DNA of 64,000 bases from Saccharopolyspora rhizosphaerae (GCF_003931915.1 NZ_RSAA01000017.1:1-64000); one strand, 5' to 3'. Positions 9,346 through 18,609 are shown, numbered from the stretch's first letter. Made by a program: numbers and translations. The notes: generated by a model not told the origin, from the sequence alone.

Positions 9346-10290
9346 TCACCCCGGTTCACCCGACCACCGCTGCGGCCACCACCGGCCGCGAGTTGAGATG
9401 GGGTAACCACTCTTCGGCGTTCCACGAGACCGCCAGTAGTGCACGATCACCGCCGACAACCAGGCAACACCGATCGCGGCTACCACGGCGAGCCAAACCC
9501 ACGTGATCGCGGTGAGGAGCCACACCTGCCCCGGTGTGGGGTCGCTGATCCACCCCGGGGCGGTCTCGGGACTCCACCCGTTCGGCGACGAGAGGACCAC
9601 CGTGATCAGAACTGCGACGCTGTGCGCAGAGTCCCACAGCGCGTGAAGCAGCGACACGCCGAGGTACGAAAGCACGAGCGGAACGGTCAGCAAGAAGCTC
9701 TCGCGGCCGCTTCGGGAGAACAGCACACCGCCGAGGATCGCCGTCCACAGACCGTGCCCGAAGGGTGCGACGAGGCCGCGCAGGAGCTCCGTGGCCACCA
9801 GGTCGACGAGGGAGAGGCCCTGTTCGGTCAGCGCGGCCATCATGGCGTAGCCCGCTGATTCGAAGGCGGAGAAACCGAAACCGACACAAGCGCCGAGGAG
9901 CATGCCGTCACGCGGAGCTTTGACCCGCAGTTCGCGGGTCAAAGCCGCCAGGGCGAGGAGTTTGACCGCTTCCTCGATGAGACCGACGCTCGCGAACAAC
10001 CCAACCGACGGACGCAGCAGGTAGCTCTCGAGCAGCGACGCTGCGAGCACCCCGAGTACCCCGCCCAGCACGAAGATCTTCAACAAGAGGGTCGCGGTGA
10101 TCTCCGCGGTGAGGCGGTGCTCGAAAGCCCAGGCGATGAAGGAAGCCGGAACCAGGAAGCTGCCGAGCAGCACCAAGGTGGGAACCAGGGTCGGGTTGGC
10201 GGTCAGGAAGGTCACGGCTACCGTGAGCAACCACAGCACCAACCCCGCTCCGAACATGCGCGCCCACGTGTAACGCCGGCCGGTGGTCAT
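9346..10290 (-). CDS. PrsW-family intramembrane metalloprotease
   Basis: A multi-pass membrane protein of 314 residues with the three PrsW signatures: an EExxK-type motif (LIEEAVKLL), a following FSAFES motif, and PFGHGLWTAILGG carrying the HxxxT element. In Bacillus, PrsW makes a site-1 cut in an anti-sigma factor; other members cut unknown membrane substrates. The C-terminal ~70 residues hold another membrane segment and a basic tail. The ATG at 10290 is preferred over a GTG at 10317 because GGGAGCC precedes it. No anti-sigma factor gene is adjacent, so the target is unknown. It ends in gene-free DNA and follows the MFS gene with a 23-base gap. Confidence 0.82.
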   Translation of the reverse strand: MTTGRRYTWARMFGAGLVLWLLTVAVTFLTANPTLVPTLVLLGSFLVPASFIAWAFEHRLTAEITATLLLKIFVLGGVLGVLAASLLESYLLRPSVGLFASVGLIEEAVKLLALAALTRELRVKAPRDGMLLGACVGFGFSAFESAGYAMMAALTEQGLSLVDLVATELLRGLVAPFGHGLWTAILGGVLFSRSGRESFLLTVPLVLSYLGVSLLHALWDSAHSVAVLITVVLSSPNGWSPETAPGWISDPTPGQVWLLTAITWVWLAVVAAIGVAWLSAVIVHYWRSRGTPKSGYPISTRGRWWPQRWSGEPG

Positions 10291-10313
10291 AGTGGCTCCC
10301 GACTCGTACGTCC

Positions 10314-12230
10314 TCACCGATCGGCAGAGGTGCCTCGCTCATCCGCGCCCTCGCTCGGCTCTTGGGGCCCGTACCGGCGCGAGGACAGGCGCTTCGCACG
10401 ACCTTCCTCGACGGCTTCCTTCAGCGCCCTGCGGAAACGCCCGGGACCCCAGGACCTTCCCTCGAGGCGCTTTTCGAGTTCGCGCCGATCTGCCGATCCA
10501 CCGTCCCGGAGCACCCGGGCCACGTCGTCGATCTCCGCGTCCAGCACCTCGTCCGAAATCGCCGACCAGCGGCTACCAGTCGTGGCGGTGCCGACCATGC
10601 CCGGCGAGTAGAACCCCGATCCCGGACCGGGTCGGAACCGTCGCCGCCCCGCGCGCTCGCGCTCCTGGACCCGGGTCGTGCGCTGCCGGACCCGCTCATC
10701 GCGTTCGTGCAGCCGTTGCCGGTCCGCTGCCGACAACTCGGCACTGCGCTCGGTTTCGACGAGTGCGGCGTGCTGATCCGGATCGACTTCCACTTCTTCG
10801 GCGGTCAGCGGTCGGGCGATGTGCTCCAGGGACTGCCGCTCCGCACGCACTCCGAGCAGCATTTCGGCGACACTCCCGAGGAGCATGACACCTGCTCCGA
10901 TGAAGAATCCCGTTGCCAGCAGGTTGGCCTGTCCGCTCTCCACGAGCTGGCCGAAAAGGGCAGGTCCGGTGATGCCGCCGACGGCGGTGCCGATCGCGTA
11001 GAACAGCGCGATCGCCAGTGCTCGGGTCTCCATCGGGAAGACCTCGCTCACGGTCAGGTAGGCCGAGCTCGCGCCCGCGGAGGCCACGAAGAACGTCAGC
11101 AGGATGAGCAGCATGAACGTCCAGAGCGTCAGCGAGCCAGTCAACAAGAGCACTCCGGTGACGAAGGTGAGCGCCGACGACACGAAGTACGTGCCGGAGA
11201 TCATCGGTATCCGGCCGACGGTGTCGAACAACCGTCCCAGCAGCAGCGGCCCGAGGAAGTTGCCGAAGGCGAACGCGGCGACGAAGTACGGCGCCATTTT
11301 CGAGCTCACGTCGAAGAAGGCGCCGAGCAGGGTCCCGAGATCGAAGGTGACCGCATTGTACAAGAACGCCTGGCCGACGAACAGCGCCAAGCCAAGTGTG
11401 GCACGTCTCGGGTAGTGCTCGATCGCCGTTTGCGCGATCTCCCGGAACGGGATCGCTTTTCGCTGGCGCACGGCGATCGTCGCGCCTGGTCTCGGCAATG
11501 GCCGCGCCATCTCGGCCTGCACCTCGGACTCGATCTCGTCGACGATTCGTTCGGCCTCCTGCTCCCGACCGTGGATGAACAACCACCGGGGACTTTCCGG
11601 CACGTTGCGGCGCACGAGCAGGATCGCGAGGCCGATCACCCCACCGAGGCCGAACGCGAGCCGCCACCCCAGGGTTATCGGCACCAGGTTAGACAGCAGG
11701 ACGACCGTGACGAGCGCCCCGAACGCCGCGCCGAGCCAGTAACTTCCGTTGATGGCGATGTCGACCTGACCGCGGTTGCGCGCCGGGATGAGCTCGTCGA
11801 TTGCCGAATTGATCGCTGCGTACTCCCCGCCGATTCCCATTCCTGTGAGGAATCGCATGAGGAAGAAGTACCACGGCACGAATGTGAAAGCCGTGAGCAC
11901 CGTGGCCACGATGTAGAGCGCGAGGGTGAGCAGGAAAAGCTTCTTGCGCCCGAAGCGGTCGGTGAGCTGACCGAACAACAGCGCCCCGGTGCAAGCGCCG
12001 GCGACGTAGATCGCGGCGGCGATACCGATCTGGGCCGCGTTCAACGAGACGCCGCTGCCGGGCTCTGTCAGGCGGGACGCGACCGAGCCCACGATCGTCA
12101 CCTCGAGCCCGTCCAGGATCCACACGGTGCCGAGACCGATGATGATCTTCCAGTGGAAGCGGGACCACGGCAGTCGGTCCAACCGGGCCGGTATCTGCGT
12201 TCGGATGGTGCGCAACTCTTGGGTGGTCAC
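10314..12230 (-). CDS. MFS transporter (sugar-porter/metabolite type) with long cytoplasmic C-terminal domain
   Basis: A 638-residue carrier. Residues 1 to about 460 are a 12-TM MFS unit with LTDRFGRKKLFLLTL (loop 2-3 motif), RFLTGMGIGGEYAAIN, a long central loop, and LLGRLFDTVGRIPM (loop 8-9 motif). The arrangement resembles the metabolite:H+ symporter and sugar porter groups; the substrate cannot be read. The last ~170 residues are highly charged: a basic coiled stretch (about 480-560), then a compact alpha/beta segment around VLDAEIDDVARVLRDGG to KRLSSRRYGP that looks like a winged helix. The frame stays open far upstream, but the GTG at 12230 is chosen because AGGAGG lies 6 bases before it and homology begins there. 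Confidence 0.85.
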   Translation of the reverse strand: MTTQELRTIRTQIPARLDRLPWSRFHWKIIIGLGTVWILDGLEVTIVGSVASRLTEPGSGVSLNAAQIGIAAAIYVAGACTGALLFGQLTDRFGRKKLFLLTLALYIVATVLTAFTFVPWYFFLMRFLTGMGIGGEYAAINSAIDELIPARNRGQVDIAINGSYWLGAAFGALVTVVLLSNLVPITLGWRLAFGLGGVIGLAILLVRRNVPESPRWLFIHGREQEAERIVDEIESEVQAEMARPLPRPGATIAVRQRKAIPFREIAQTAIEHYPRRATLGLALFVGQAFLYNAVTFDLGTLLGAFFDVSSKMAPYFVAAFAFGNFLGPLLLGRLFDTVGRIPMISGTYFVSSALTFVTGVLLLTGSLTLWTFMLLILLTFFVASAGASSAYLTVSEVFPMETRALAIALFYAIGTAVGGITGPALFGQLVESGQANLLATGFFIGAGVMLLGSVAEMLLGVRAERQSLEHIARPLTAEEVEVDPDQHAALVETERSAELSAADRQRLHERDERVRQRTTRVQERERAGRRRFRPGPGSGFYSPGMVGTATTGSRWSAISDEVLDAEIDDVARVLRDGGSADRRELEKRLEGRSWGPGRFRRALKEAVEEGRAKRLSSRRYGPQEPSEGADERGTSADR

Positions 12231-12287
12231 AGCGAACCTCCTGACGGTCGACTGGCTAAAACCCCCATCGCGGATAACCTGCAGGCG

Positions 12288-12545
12288 ATGCTTCGTTGTC
12301 GTGTTCTCGGCCACCGCTTCCGCTTCCGCAGCGACGGCGCGATGATGCGGTGGGCCTGCGAGCGCGGGTGCGGCGCTGACGGCTCGAAGCAGTACCCGAG
12401 CGCCGAGCACGCTCGCCGATACGCGGCAGCTTTCGACCGGGAGTACGGGAGCGATACGGCGAACGCCCCGCTGTTCGGCCTCTTCCCGCTGCGCATCCTG
12501 CACTTCGCCCGCCGAGCCAGCCGCCGGCAACAACCTCCGCAGTGA
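12288..12545 (+). CDS. Small conserved actinobacterial protein (85 aa)
   Basis: An 85-residue protein with the pattern MLRCRVLGHRFRFRSDG, then MRWACERGCGADGSKQYPSA and ARRYAAAFDRE, ending in a Pro/Leu-rich basic tail. Similar short proteins with a C-x-H and WxCxRGCG motif are common in actinobacteria and unassigned. The Cys/His spacing could bind a metal (inference). It is divergent from the MFS gene with only 57 bases between starts. No strong ribosome site is visible, so the start is less certain. It was recognised from its internal pattern. Confidence 0.7.
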   Translation: MLRCRVLGHRFRFRSDGAMMRWACERGCGADGSKQYPSAEHARRYAAAFDREYGSDTANAPLFGLFPLRILHFARRASRRQQPPQ

Positions 12546-12950
12546 TCTCCGGTTGCTGGACGGCGTTGCTCCCACCGTGTCAGCACCCCTCGTTGCCCCG
12601 CTTGCACCCACGGGGCCGAACTTACGCACTGGATTTCCCTGATCAGGGCATGCCGCCGGTCGCGATGGCGAGACCGCGAGGCTGCGCGACACCCGGCGAC
12701 ACGTCTGCCGCGCCCGGTGAGTTGCCCTCCCGTGGAGGGTGAGCTGTTGACCGCCCAGGGGGACGCGGCCACCATGGCGGCGGTCCCGGGCCTCGGGCGC
12801 CCGGCGTGGGCGGATTGCGAATGCACACTCCACTGTTCAGCCAGCCGGCGGAACTACGGCTTGTCGGGCTCCCGACACCGTGGGGCGACCATCGGTGATG
12901 GCTGGCTCACGAGGTCGTGCCTGCAGAAGGGCGAAACACCGAACGCGGCA
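12546..12950. other. Intergenic, no gene seen
   Basis: About 400 bases between the small gene and the convergent end of the GH15 gene. No recognisable gene, and no strong terminator hairpin by eye. Confidence 0.35.
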
Positions 12951-14831
12951 TCAACCGAGGGCACGATCGAGGTTCGTGGCGGCGGTGATCAACGACAAGT
13001 GCGTGAAAGCCTGCGGGAAGTTGCCCAGCTGTTCGCCGGTGAGCCCGATCTGCTCCGCGTAGAGCCCCAGGTGGTTGGCGTAGGTGAACATCTTCTCCAA
13101 CACCAGGCGCGCGTCCTCGAGTCGCCCCGCGCGGGTGAGCGCCTCGATGTACCAGAAAGAACAGATTGAGAAGGTGCCTTCTGCTTCGTCCATCCCGTCG
13201 GGAGATCCCTCGTAGTCGTAGCGGAACACGAGGCTGTCCGTGACCAAGGTCTCCGTGATCGCGTCCAGGGTGGACACGAACCGAGGATCGGTAGGCGAGA
13301 TGAACCCCATCATCGGCATCAGCAACAACGACGCGTCGAGCACGTCGTCGTCGTAGTGCTGCACGAATGCCTTTCGCTTTTCGCTCCATCCCTCTCGCAT
13401 GATCTGCCAGTAGATGTCGTCCCGGGTTCTCATCCACTTCTCCAGGTTTCCGGGGAGACCGCGCTCGCGAGCGATCTGCACCACCCGTTCGAGCGCTACC
13501 CAGCACATGAGCCGGGAGAAGGTGTGCCGGCGAGGGACCGCGCGCGATTCCCAGATGCCGGAATCCGGGCGGTTCCAGTTGTCCTGCAACCAGGAGACCA
13601 TGTCGATCAGGTCAAGCCAGCTGTCGTGCGTGATAGGACGACCGTGCTTGTTGAAGAAGTAGATCGAGTCGATGACCTCGCCGTAGATGTCGAGCTGGAG
13701 CTGATCGACGGCGTCGTTTCCGATGCGCACCGGCCGTGCACCGCGATGCCCGGCCCAGTGGTCGAGCAGCACCTCCGTCAGATCTCTGCGGCAATTGACG
13801 TCGTACATCACGTGCAGCGGATCTTCCTCTTCCTCACCGTCACTGACCTCGACAAACCGGCAAGTCAGCCACCTCATGAACGATTCGGCCTCCTCGGTGA
13901 ACCCCAGGCGCAGCAGAGCCGACAGCGAGAAGGCCGCGTCCCGGATCCACACGTAGCGGTAGTCCCAGTTCCGCGCTCCCCCGAACCGTTCCGGCAACGA
14001 GGTCGTTGGTGCCGCGATCATCGATCCACTCGGTTCATGAGTGAGGAGCTTCAGCACGAGCGCCGATCGATTCACCATCTCCCGCCACCGCCCGCGGTAA
14101 ACCGAGTTGCTCAGCCACTTCCGCCAGAACTCGACGGTGCGCAGCAAGAGCTCGTCGACCTCCTGCTCGGTGCCATGCGGCTCCGGTTCCACGTCCTCGC
14201 CCAGCACCTCGAGCACAAAAACCTCGGTGCGACGGTCGTCCATCTCGAACTCGGCGTGCGCGTCCCCACGCTCATCGGTCGTCAGGTCAACGCTCGCATC
14301 CAGCACCAAGTTCTCACCCGCACCGCGGAAGCGGACTCGGTTCTGGGCGCTCACCGTCTTGTGCTGCGCCCGCCCATAATCGAACCGAGGTTCGACATCC
14401 ATGCGCATCCGCATCCGGCCACGCACGGACACCACCTTGCGCACCAGACGCTGCCGGTGGTCCGAGTCGTAGGCCACCACGATCGGCATGAAGTCGTGGA
14501 CCTCGACCACACCGTCATCGGTGAGGAATCTTGTGATCAGCACATTCGTGTCGGGGACGTAGAACTGCTGCCTGCTGTCGACGTGTGACTCCGGAGCGAT
14601 CTTCCACATACCGCCGCGCTCCGCACCCACGATGGAGCCGAAGACGCTCGGCGAGTCGAACTGCGGACAGCAGAACCAATCGATGGCACCATCGAGGCCG
14701 ACGAGGGCAGCGGTGCGCAAGTCACCGATCAGTCCGTGGTCTGCGATGGGTACGAACCCCGCCTCGTGGTCGTACTGCCCCGCGTGAGGGCCTGCCTCCT
14801 CGTGCGAGTCAACTCTCGAGTCAACACCCAT
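12951..14831 (-). CDS. Glycoside hydrolase family 15 (glucoamylase/trehalase-like)
   Basis: About 626 residues, a usual length for actinobacterial GH15-like trehalases and glucan hydrolases. The N-terminal beta-sandwich starts IADHGLIGDLRTAALVG and GAIDWFCCPQFDSPSVFG. The (alpha/alpha)6 barrel carries GGARNWDYRYVWIRDA, a hallmark of the trehalase-like group. SGIWESRAVPRRHTFSR and MCWVALERVV follow. The end has YAEQIGLTGEQLGNFPQAFTH, where a catalytic glutamate is expected. No signal peptide is evident, so it probably acts in the cytoplasm on trehalose or alpha-glucans, fitting a stress region. The open frame extends to 15257; the ATG at 14831 just precedes family homology but has a weak ribosome site, so the start is uncertain. 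Confidence 0.9.
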   Translation of the reverse strand: MGVDSRVDSHEEAGPHAGQYDHEAGFVPIADHGLIGDLRTAALVGLDGAIDWFCCPQFDSPSVFGSIVGAERGGMWKIAPESHVDSRQQFYVPDTNVLITRFLTDDGVVEVHDFMPIVVAYDSDHRQRLVRKVVSVRGRMRMRMDVEPRFDYGRAQHKTVSAQNRVRFRGAGENLVLDASVDLTTDERGDAHAEFEMDDRRTEVFVLEVLGEDVEPEPHGTEQEVDELLLRTVEFWRKWLSNSVYRGRWREMVNRSALVLKLLTHEPSGSMIAAPTTSLPERFGGARNWDYRYVWIRDAAFSLSALLRLGFTEEAESFMRWLTCRFVEVSDGEEEEDPLHVMYDVNCRRDLTEVLLDHWAGHRGARPVRIGNDAVDQLQLDIYGEVIDSIYFFNKHGRPITHDSWLDLIDMVSWLQDNWNRPDSGIWESRAVPRRHTFSRLMCWVALERVVQIARERGLPGNLEKWMRTRDDIYWQIMREGWSEKRKAFVQHYDDDVLDASLLLMPMMGFISPTDPRFVSTLDAITETLVTDSLVFRYDYEGSPDGMDEAEGTFSICSFWYIEALTRAGRLEDARLVLEKMFTYANHLGLYAEQIGLTGEQLGNFPQAFTHLSLITAATNLDRALG

Positions 14832-15310
14832 GTGGCAAGGGTTCGCTGCGACAGGGCCTGGCGCGTCAACCCGCCCTGGCGAATCGGCGGCCGGAATTGA
14901 CCCCGCTGTGCTGAACTGTCGTCGCAGAATCCCGTGTGCACACGACGGCACCACGAGCACAGCCCGATTCGTGCCCCATCTCGTACTGCTGTGCTGAGAG
15001 CAGTACGAGCCCGACAGCGGTGAGCTCCGTACCCCTCCGCGCACTTGCTGCCGCGGGTCGAGCGGGCACCCGGCTTTTCGTGGTCGTAGGTCGAGGCGTG
15101 AGCGCCGCGATTTCCTCACCATGGTCGAACATGACGCCGGGCGGCCACGGGCTTGGTGGCACGTTCGCCAGTCAACGCCGCGAGCTCCCCGTTGCTCGAG
15201 TGGACGGTGGTCCGGGCTGGAGCATGCTGCTCGCACTGCTAACCGAGAGCGCGACACCCATTGGTTTCCGAATTCAGCACGTGTTCACGTCCTGAGAAGG
15301 AGGTGAGGCC
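14832..15310. other. Divergent intergenic region, GH15 / MFS
   Basis: About 480 bases between divergent genes, presumably with both promoters. The perfect ribosome site AAGGAGGTGA of the MFS gene is at its right end (about 15297-15306). No other gene was recognised. Confidence 0.4.
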
Positions 15311-16510
15311 ATGCCGCTTGGAGTGTGGGCCCTGGCACTGGCAGCCTTCGCCATCGGAACCACGGAGTTCGTTCCCCTGGGCATCTTGCCCATCCTCTCG
15401 ACGGACTTCGGTGTTTCGATCGCGGACGGTGGCCACTTCATCGCCGCTTACGCCGTCGGCGTGGTGGTCGGTGCTCCCTCGTTGACGGTCATCACCTCCC
15501 GGTGGCCACGCAAGATGCTCCTGGTCGCATTGCTGGTCCTGTTCCTCATCGGGAACGTGCTGACCGCAGCCGCGCCGAGCTTCTCCTCGGCGGTAGTAGC
15601 GCGGTTCGTCACGGGATTACCGCACGGGGCCTTCTTCGGGGCCGGTGCGATGGTAGCGGCGCACCTCGCCAGTCACGGCAAGCGAGCGAGCGCCGTCGCC
15701 CGCATGTTGGGCGGCCTGGCCGCCGCCAACGTGCTCGGTGTACCCGCAGGTGTCCTCATCGCCGCCCGGCTGGGTTGGAAGTGGACTTTCCTCGCTGTGG
15801 CGGCCCTCGGGGCGATGGCCTTGGTCGCAGTGCTGTGCTGGATACCGCACCAACCACGCGGCATGGCGGGGGGTGTTCGACGAGAGTTCGCGATGCTCCG
15901 CAGACCGCAGGTCCTGCTCATGCTGACCGTGGTGGTGTTCGGCTTCGCAGGGGTCTTCGCCTGCTACAGCTACGTCGCGCCATTGCTGACCACGGCTTCC
16001 CGGTTCGACCCCGGGACACTGCCAGTACTGCTGGTGCTGATCGGCATCGGGATGACGGTGGGGACCCACTTGGGTGGTGCGGTGGCGGACAAAGCGCTGG
16101 TGCCCGCGATCATCGGGTTCCTCGCAATGCTGTCGCTGTGCCTGGCGTTGATCTCGGTGACTGCCACGAGCAAGCCTGCGGTGCTCCTCACGCTCATCGG
16201 AGTAGCCGTAGCTGGCTTCGCTGTCGCGCCAGCGATGCAGACCCGTGTCATGGAACTCGCCCACGAGGCTGCCGCGCTGGCTTCTGCAGCCGTGCAAGCT
16301 GCCTTCAACGTGGCCAACAGCCTGGGCGCGTGGGCCGGTGGCTTGGCGTTGCACGCCGGACTCGGCCTCACCGCGCCCAGTGTGGTCGGATCGACCTTCG
16401 TGCTGTCCGGCTTGATCTTGATGGTCGCCTCCGCCGCGTTCGCCCGCCGGGGACAACGCTCCGCGGCCCACCAAGTGGCCCCGAGCGAGCCCGGCGAGTC
16501 ACGGCCATAG
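15311..16510 (+). CDS. MFS transporter, DHA1 (AraJ/Cmx-like)
   Basis: A 399-residue 12-TM proton-coupled exporter. It opens MPLGVWALALAAFAIGTTEF, the GTTEFV motif typical of the AraJ/YdhP/Cmx (chloramphenicol-exporter-like) group. FVTGLPHGAFFGAGAMVAA (TM4-5) and GWKWTFLAVAALGA follow. Drug, arabinose or other small-molecule efflux is possible and the substrate is not readable. The ATG follows AAGGAGGTGAGGCC, a near-perfect ribosome site. It stands alone at the right edge of the accessory region, before the decayed integrase DNA. Confidence 0.88.
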   Translation: MPLGVWALALAAFAIGTTEFVPLGILPILSTDFGVSIADGGHFIAAYAVGVVVGAPSLTVITSRWPRKMLLVALLVLFLIGNVLTAAAPSFSSAVVARFVTGLPHGAFFGAGAMVAAHLASHGKRASAVARMLGGLAAANVLGVPAGVLIAARLGWKWTFLAVAALGAMALVAVLCWIPHQPRGMAGGVRREFAMLRRPQVLLMLTVVVFGFAGVFACYSYVAPLLTTASRFDPGTLPVLLVLIGIGMTVGTHLGGAVADKALVPAIIGFLAMLSLCLALISVTATSKPAVLLTLIGVAVAGFAVAPAMQTRVMELAHEAAALASAAVQAAFNVANSLGAWAGGLALHAGLGLTAPSVVGSTFVLSGLILMVASAAFARRGQRSAAHQVAPSEPGESRP

Positions 16511-17020
16511 GCACGGATGCCAGCGACAGCGCGGGCGCTCGAAACGGGGAGGGGCCGCCGCTCAAGAGTCAAGGGCGAGGCTGTTCGCTGCTCTCCGTGG
16601 TGGAGTCGGGCTCATTTTCTTAGGGCGGCTTAGTCGTCCTGGTCCACCATGCCCGCGACCAACCGTCGAGCTGCGTTTGATCGAACGGTGGGCCCGTACC
16701 TCAGCCGGGTCCGCAGTGCCGGACCAAGCTCCCCCACCCACTGGGTCTCTCGGCGGTACGCGAGTGGGTACGCAGGACGATCACCTCTGCCGGTGTTCCA
16801 GTGTCAAGTTCCTGCTGAGGCGACGAAGTCGTCGAGTTCGCAGGTGGGCTGCGCTCAGGACCCGTCCGCGGTCGTGGGGAGCCTGGACCTGGCCCTGGGG
16901 GATCGGGATGGCAGTGCCCTTGTCGGGAGTCGCTTGGGTCTGCACGAGAGCCCAGATGTGCGATAAGCCGAGCTTCGCGAAGCTCGGCTTGGCTCTGCTC
17001 GGAAGGCAGCAGGGCTACCA
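16511..17020. other. Gene-poor DNA, probable scar
   Basis: About 510 bases without an intact gene after the MFS gene. Frames such as the plus-strand one from 16677 are open but unlike any family. Together with the recombinase remnant downstream it looks like the residue of a mobile element. Confidence 0.35.
16965..16990. repeat. Perfect 26-bp palindrome
   Basis: Thirteen bases (AAGCCGAGCTTCG) are followed directly by their exact reverse complement. As RNA it would fold into a strong stem closed by a small loop containing UUCG. No gene ends just before it and no T tract follows, so it is not a plain terminator. It could be a recombinase or attachment-related site beside the integrase remnant at 17021. 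Confidence 0.75.
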
Positions 17021-17150
17021 GTGGTGGCCGATCGCACCGGCATTGCTTCCACGGATGCGGGCTACAAGGACATGGCCGACCGCCTCGGCATCACCCACCT
17101 CCACGCCCTACGCCACTCCTCCCGAAATCCGCCTCGTGGCGAGTCCTCAG
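17021..17150 (+). pseudogene. Tyrosine recombinase (integrase) remnant
   Basis: The segment MADRLGITHLHALRHSS (17072 onward) matches the box of phage-type integrases that carries the catalytic HxxR-like region, usually written (L)HALRHY(S/F)AT. After RHSS the frame loses similarity and no second catalytic His/Trp or Tyr can be found. Only this short piece is recognisable. Confidence 0.5.
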
Positions 17151-17335
17151 CACGATGTCATGGATCAGCGGACGACGTCGGGCTTAGCTTGGGGCGGCTT
17201 CGCCAGCGTGTTCCGTGCCTTTCGGCAAGTTCTTACTGGTCATCAGCCACGCTGACGTCTGGAAATCTGTCCCATCGGAAACGATCTTCGCGGTAACCTG
17301 GTGATCCGCACACGTCTTCATAGAACGACGAGGGT

Positions 17336-17732
17336 ATGGCCATCACTCAGGTCCATCAGCAGCTCATCACCGACGATCGAGAATCCGCGTACACGTCGGC
17401 GATCGCGGATGGGGTCCGGTGAGACTTGAAGCCGAACTCTTCGATTCGGCAGAGTTCGAACCAGCCCCGGTCGAGTTCGCTCAACGAGAATTACGGGGCG
17501 GCTGGGCTCCTTCCGATCTAGTCAATGCGGGGTCAGAGCGGTTTTTCCGGGCGTGCTCAACGAGCAGCTTAGGCCCGCCGAGTTAGCGGATCTGGTACCG
17601 AAGTTGCAAAACCGTTTCGAAGGTCACAGCGACGAGCTGTTCGCTACGCCCACCATCACGATCGGTGGGCGCCTCATAGTGGTTCACGATCCGCATGGAT
17701 CAGCCGACAACTGGGAACTGCTTCGTGTGTAG
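17336..17732 (+). pseudogene. Unidentified eroded gene(s) after the integrase remnant
   Basis: Three consecutive short frames look like one gene broken by frame changes. An ATG at 17336, behind GACGAGGGT, gives MAITQVHQQLITDDRESAY and stops at 17422. A GTG overlapping that stop (17419) gives VRLEAELFDSAEFEPAPVEF and runs to about 17590. A third frame reads VLNEQLRPAELADLVPKL and ends IVVHDPHGSADNWELLRV at 17732. The parts look protein-like but match no family I can name. It may instead be two tiny overlapping genes. Confidence 0.35.
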
Positions 17733-17770
17733 AGCACATCAACCACACCGCGTCGTGCTGCGGGTCGCGG

Positions 17771-18469
17771 TTACTGTGGCGGGGTTGCGGCCGGAATGCT
17801 CACCACGTCAGCGGCACCGGGTGCTGGTCGCGTGCGCGCGAGTCGTCGCGCCAGCCATCCGATCCCGAGCAGGGCTGCCGCGGCGAGTCCGGAGCAGAGC
17901 GTGGGCATCCAGCCTGCGCCGGCGGCCAGGGCGTTGCCTGCGGTGATGTAGGCGAGGTTCGCGGGCAGCGTCCCGACCGCCGTTCCGGCGAGGAACGGCA
18001 GCGGGCGGACCCGGGTCACGCCGGCGCCGTAGTTGACGACGCCGTAGGGGACGATCGGGAGCAGTCGGCAGATCACGGTGGCCGTGAACCCTCGCCGCGC
18101 GAACGCGGAGTCCAGAGCGTGCAACCGGCCATTGCGGAGCAGGGGCGCGAGGGCTTCGCGGCCGAGCAGGCGTGCGATGCCGAACGCCAGGCCCGCACCT
18201 AACACGGTGCCCGCCACCACTACGGGCACTGCTACCGGCATCGTGAACACGATTCCGGCGATGGTCGACAGCGCCGGCCTCGGCGCGAACACGAGCGCGG
18301 CTGCCCCGAAAGCCAGCACGAAGAGCAGTGGTGTCCACCCACTGCTCGCCTCGTGCCAGGTCTGCACGTCCAGCAGTGGCGCGTCGGGTCCTGACCACGC
18401 TCCTACGGCGAGTGCGACTGCGAGTCCGATGCCGAGGAGTGCGAGTCGCAAGGAGGCCGAGCGGGCCAT
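17771..18469 (-). CDS. TVP38/TMEM64 family membrane protein
   Basis: A 232-residue integral membrane protein of the SNARE-associated/DedA-like TVP38 group. The diagnostic central region is present: FAPRPALSTIAGIVF, then FGIARLLGREAL, ARRGFTATVICRLLPIVPYGVVNYGAG, and FLAGTAVGTLPANLAYITAG. Members are thought to be lipid scramblases or lipid-carrier transporters; the substrate here is unknown. The ATG at 18469 is chosen because AGGAAGG sits just upstream. Longer in-frame starts exist but lack homology. It is divergent from the DUF6153-DUF305 pair, with an operator-like repeat between them, so both may share control. Confidence 0.88.
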   Translation of the reverse strand: MARSASLRLALLGIGLAVALAVGAWSGPDAPLLDVQTWHEASSGWTPLLFVLAFGAAALVFAPRPALSTIAGIVFTMPVAVPVVVAGTVLGAGLAFGIARLLGREALAPLLRNGRLHALDSAFARRGFTATVICRLLPIVPYGVVNYGAGVTRVRPLPFLAGTAVGTLPANLAYITAGNALAAGAGWMPTLCSGLAAAALLGIGWLARRLARTRPAPGAADVVSIPAATPPQ

Positions 18470-18609
18470 GTCGGCCTTCCTGATCGGGGACATCACCACT
18501 GCTCGCACCCAGCGCTCGGTCGAAGCGTCGACGTTCGTCGACGGCCACTGTAGCCGGTGCTTCCTCCGCCCGGCTCTCCCTGCAGAAGTCACCCCTTGCC
18601 CTGATCCAG

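Noticed and set aside
12231-12833. N-terminal extension of the MFS gene (frame open to 12833)
   Set aside because: The stretch has no membrane or family features, and a strong AGGAGG site precedes the GTG at 12230. A small plus-strand gene (12288-12545) overlaps it instead.
14832-15257. Longer N-terminus of the GH15 protein
   Set aside because: Low-complexity basic sequence without GH15 likeness; family homology begins just after 14831.
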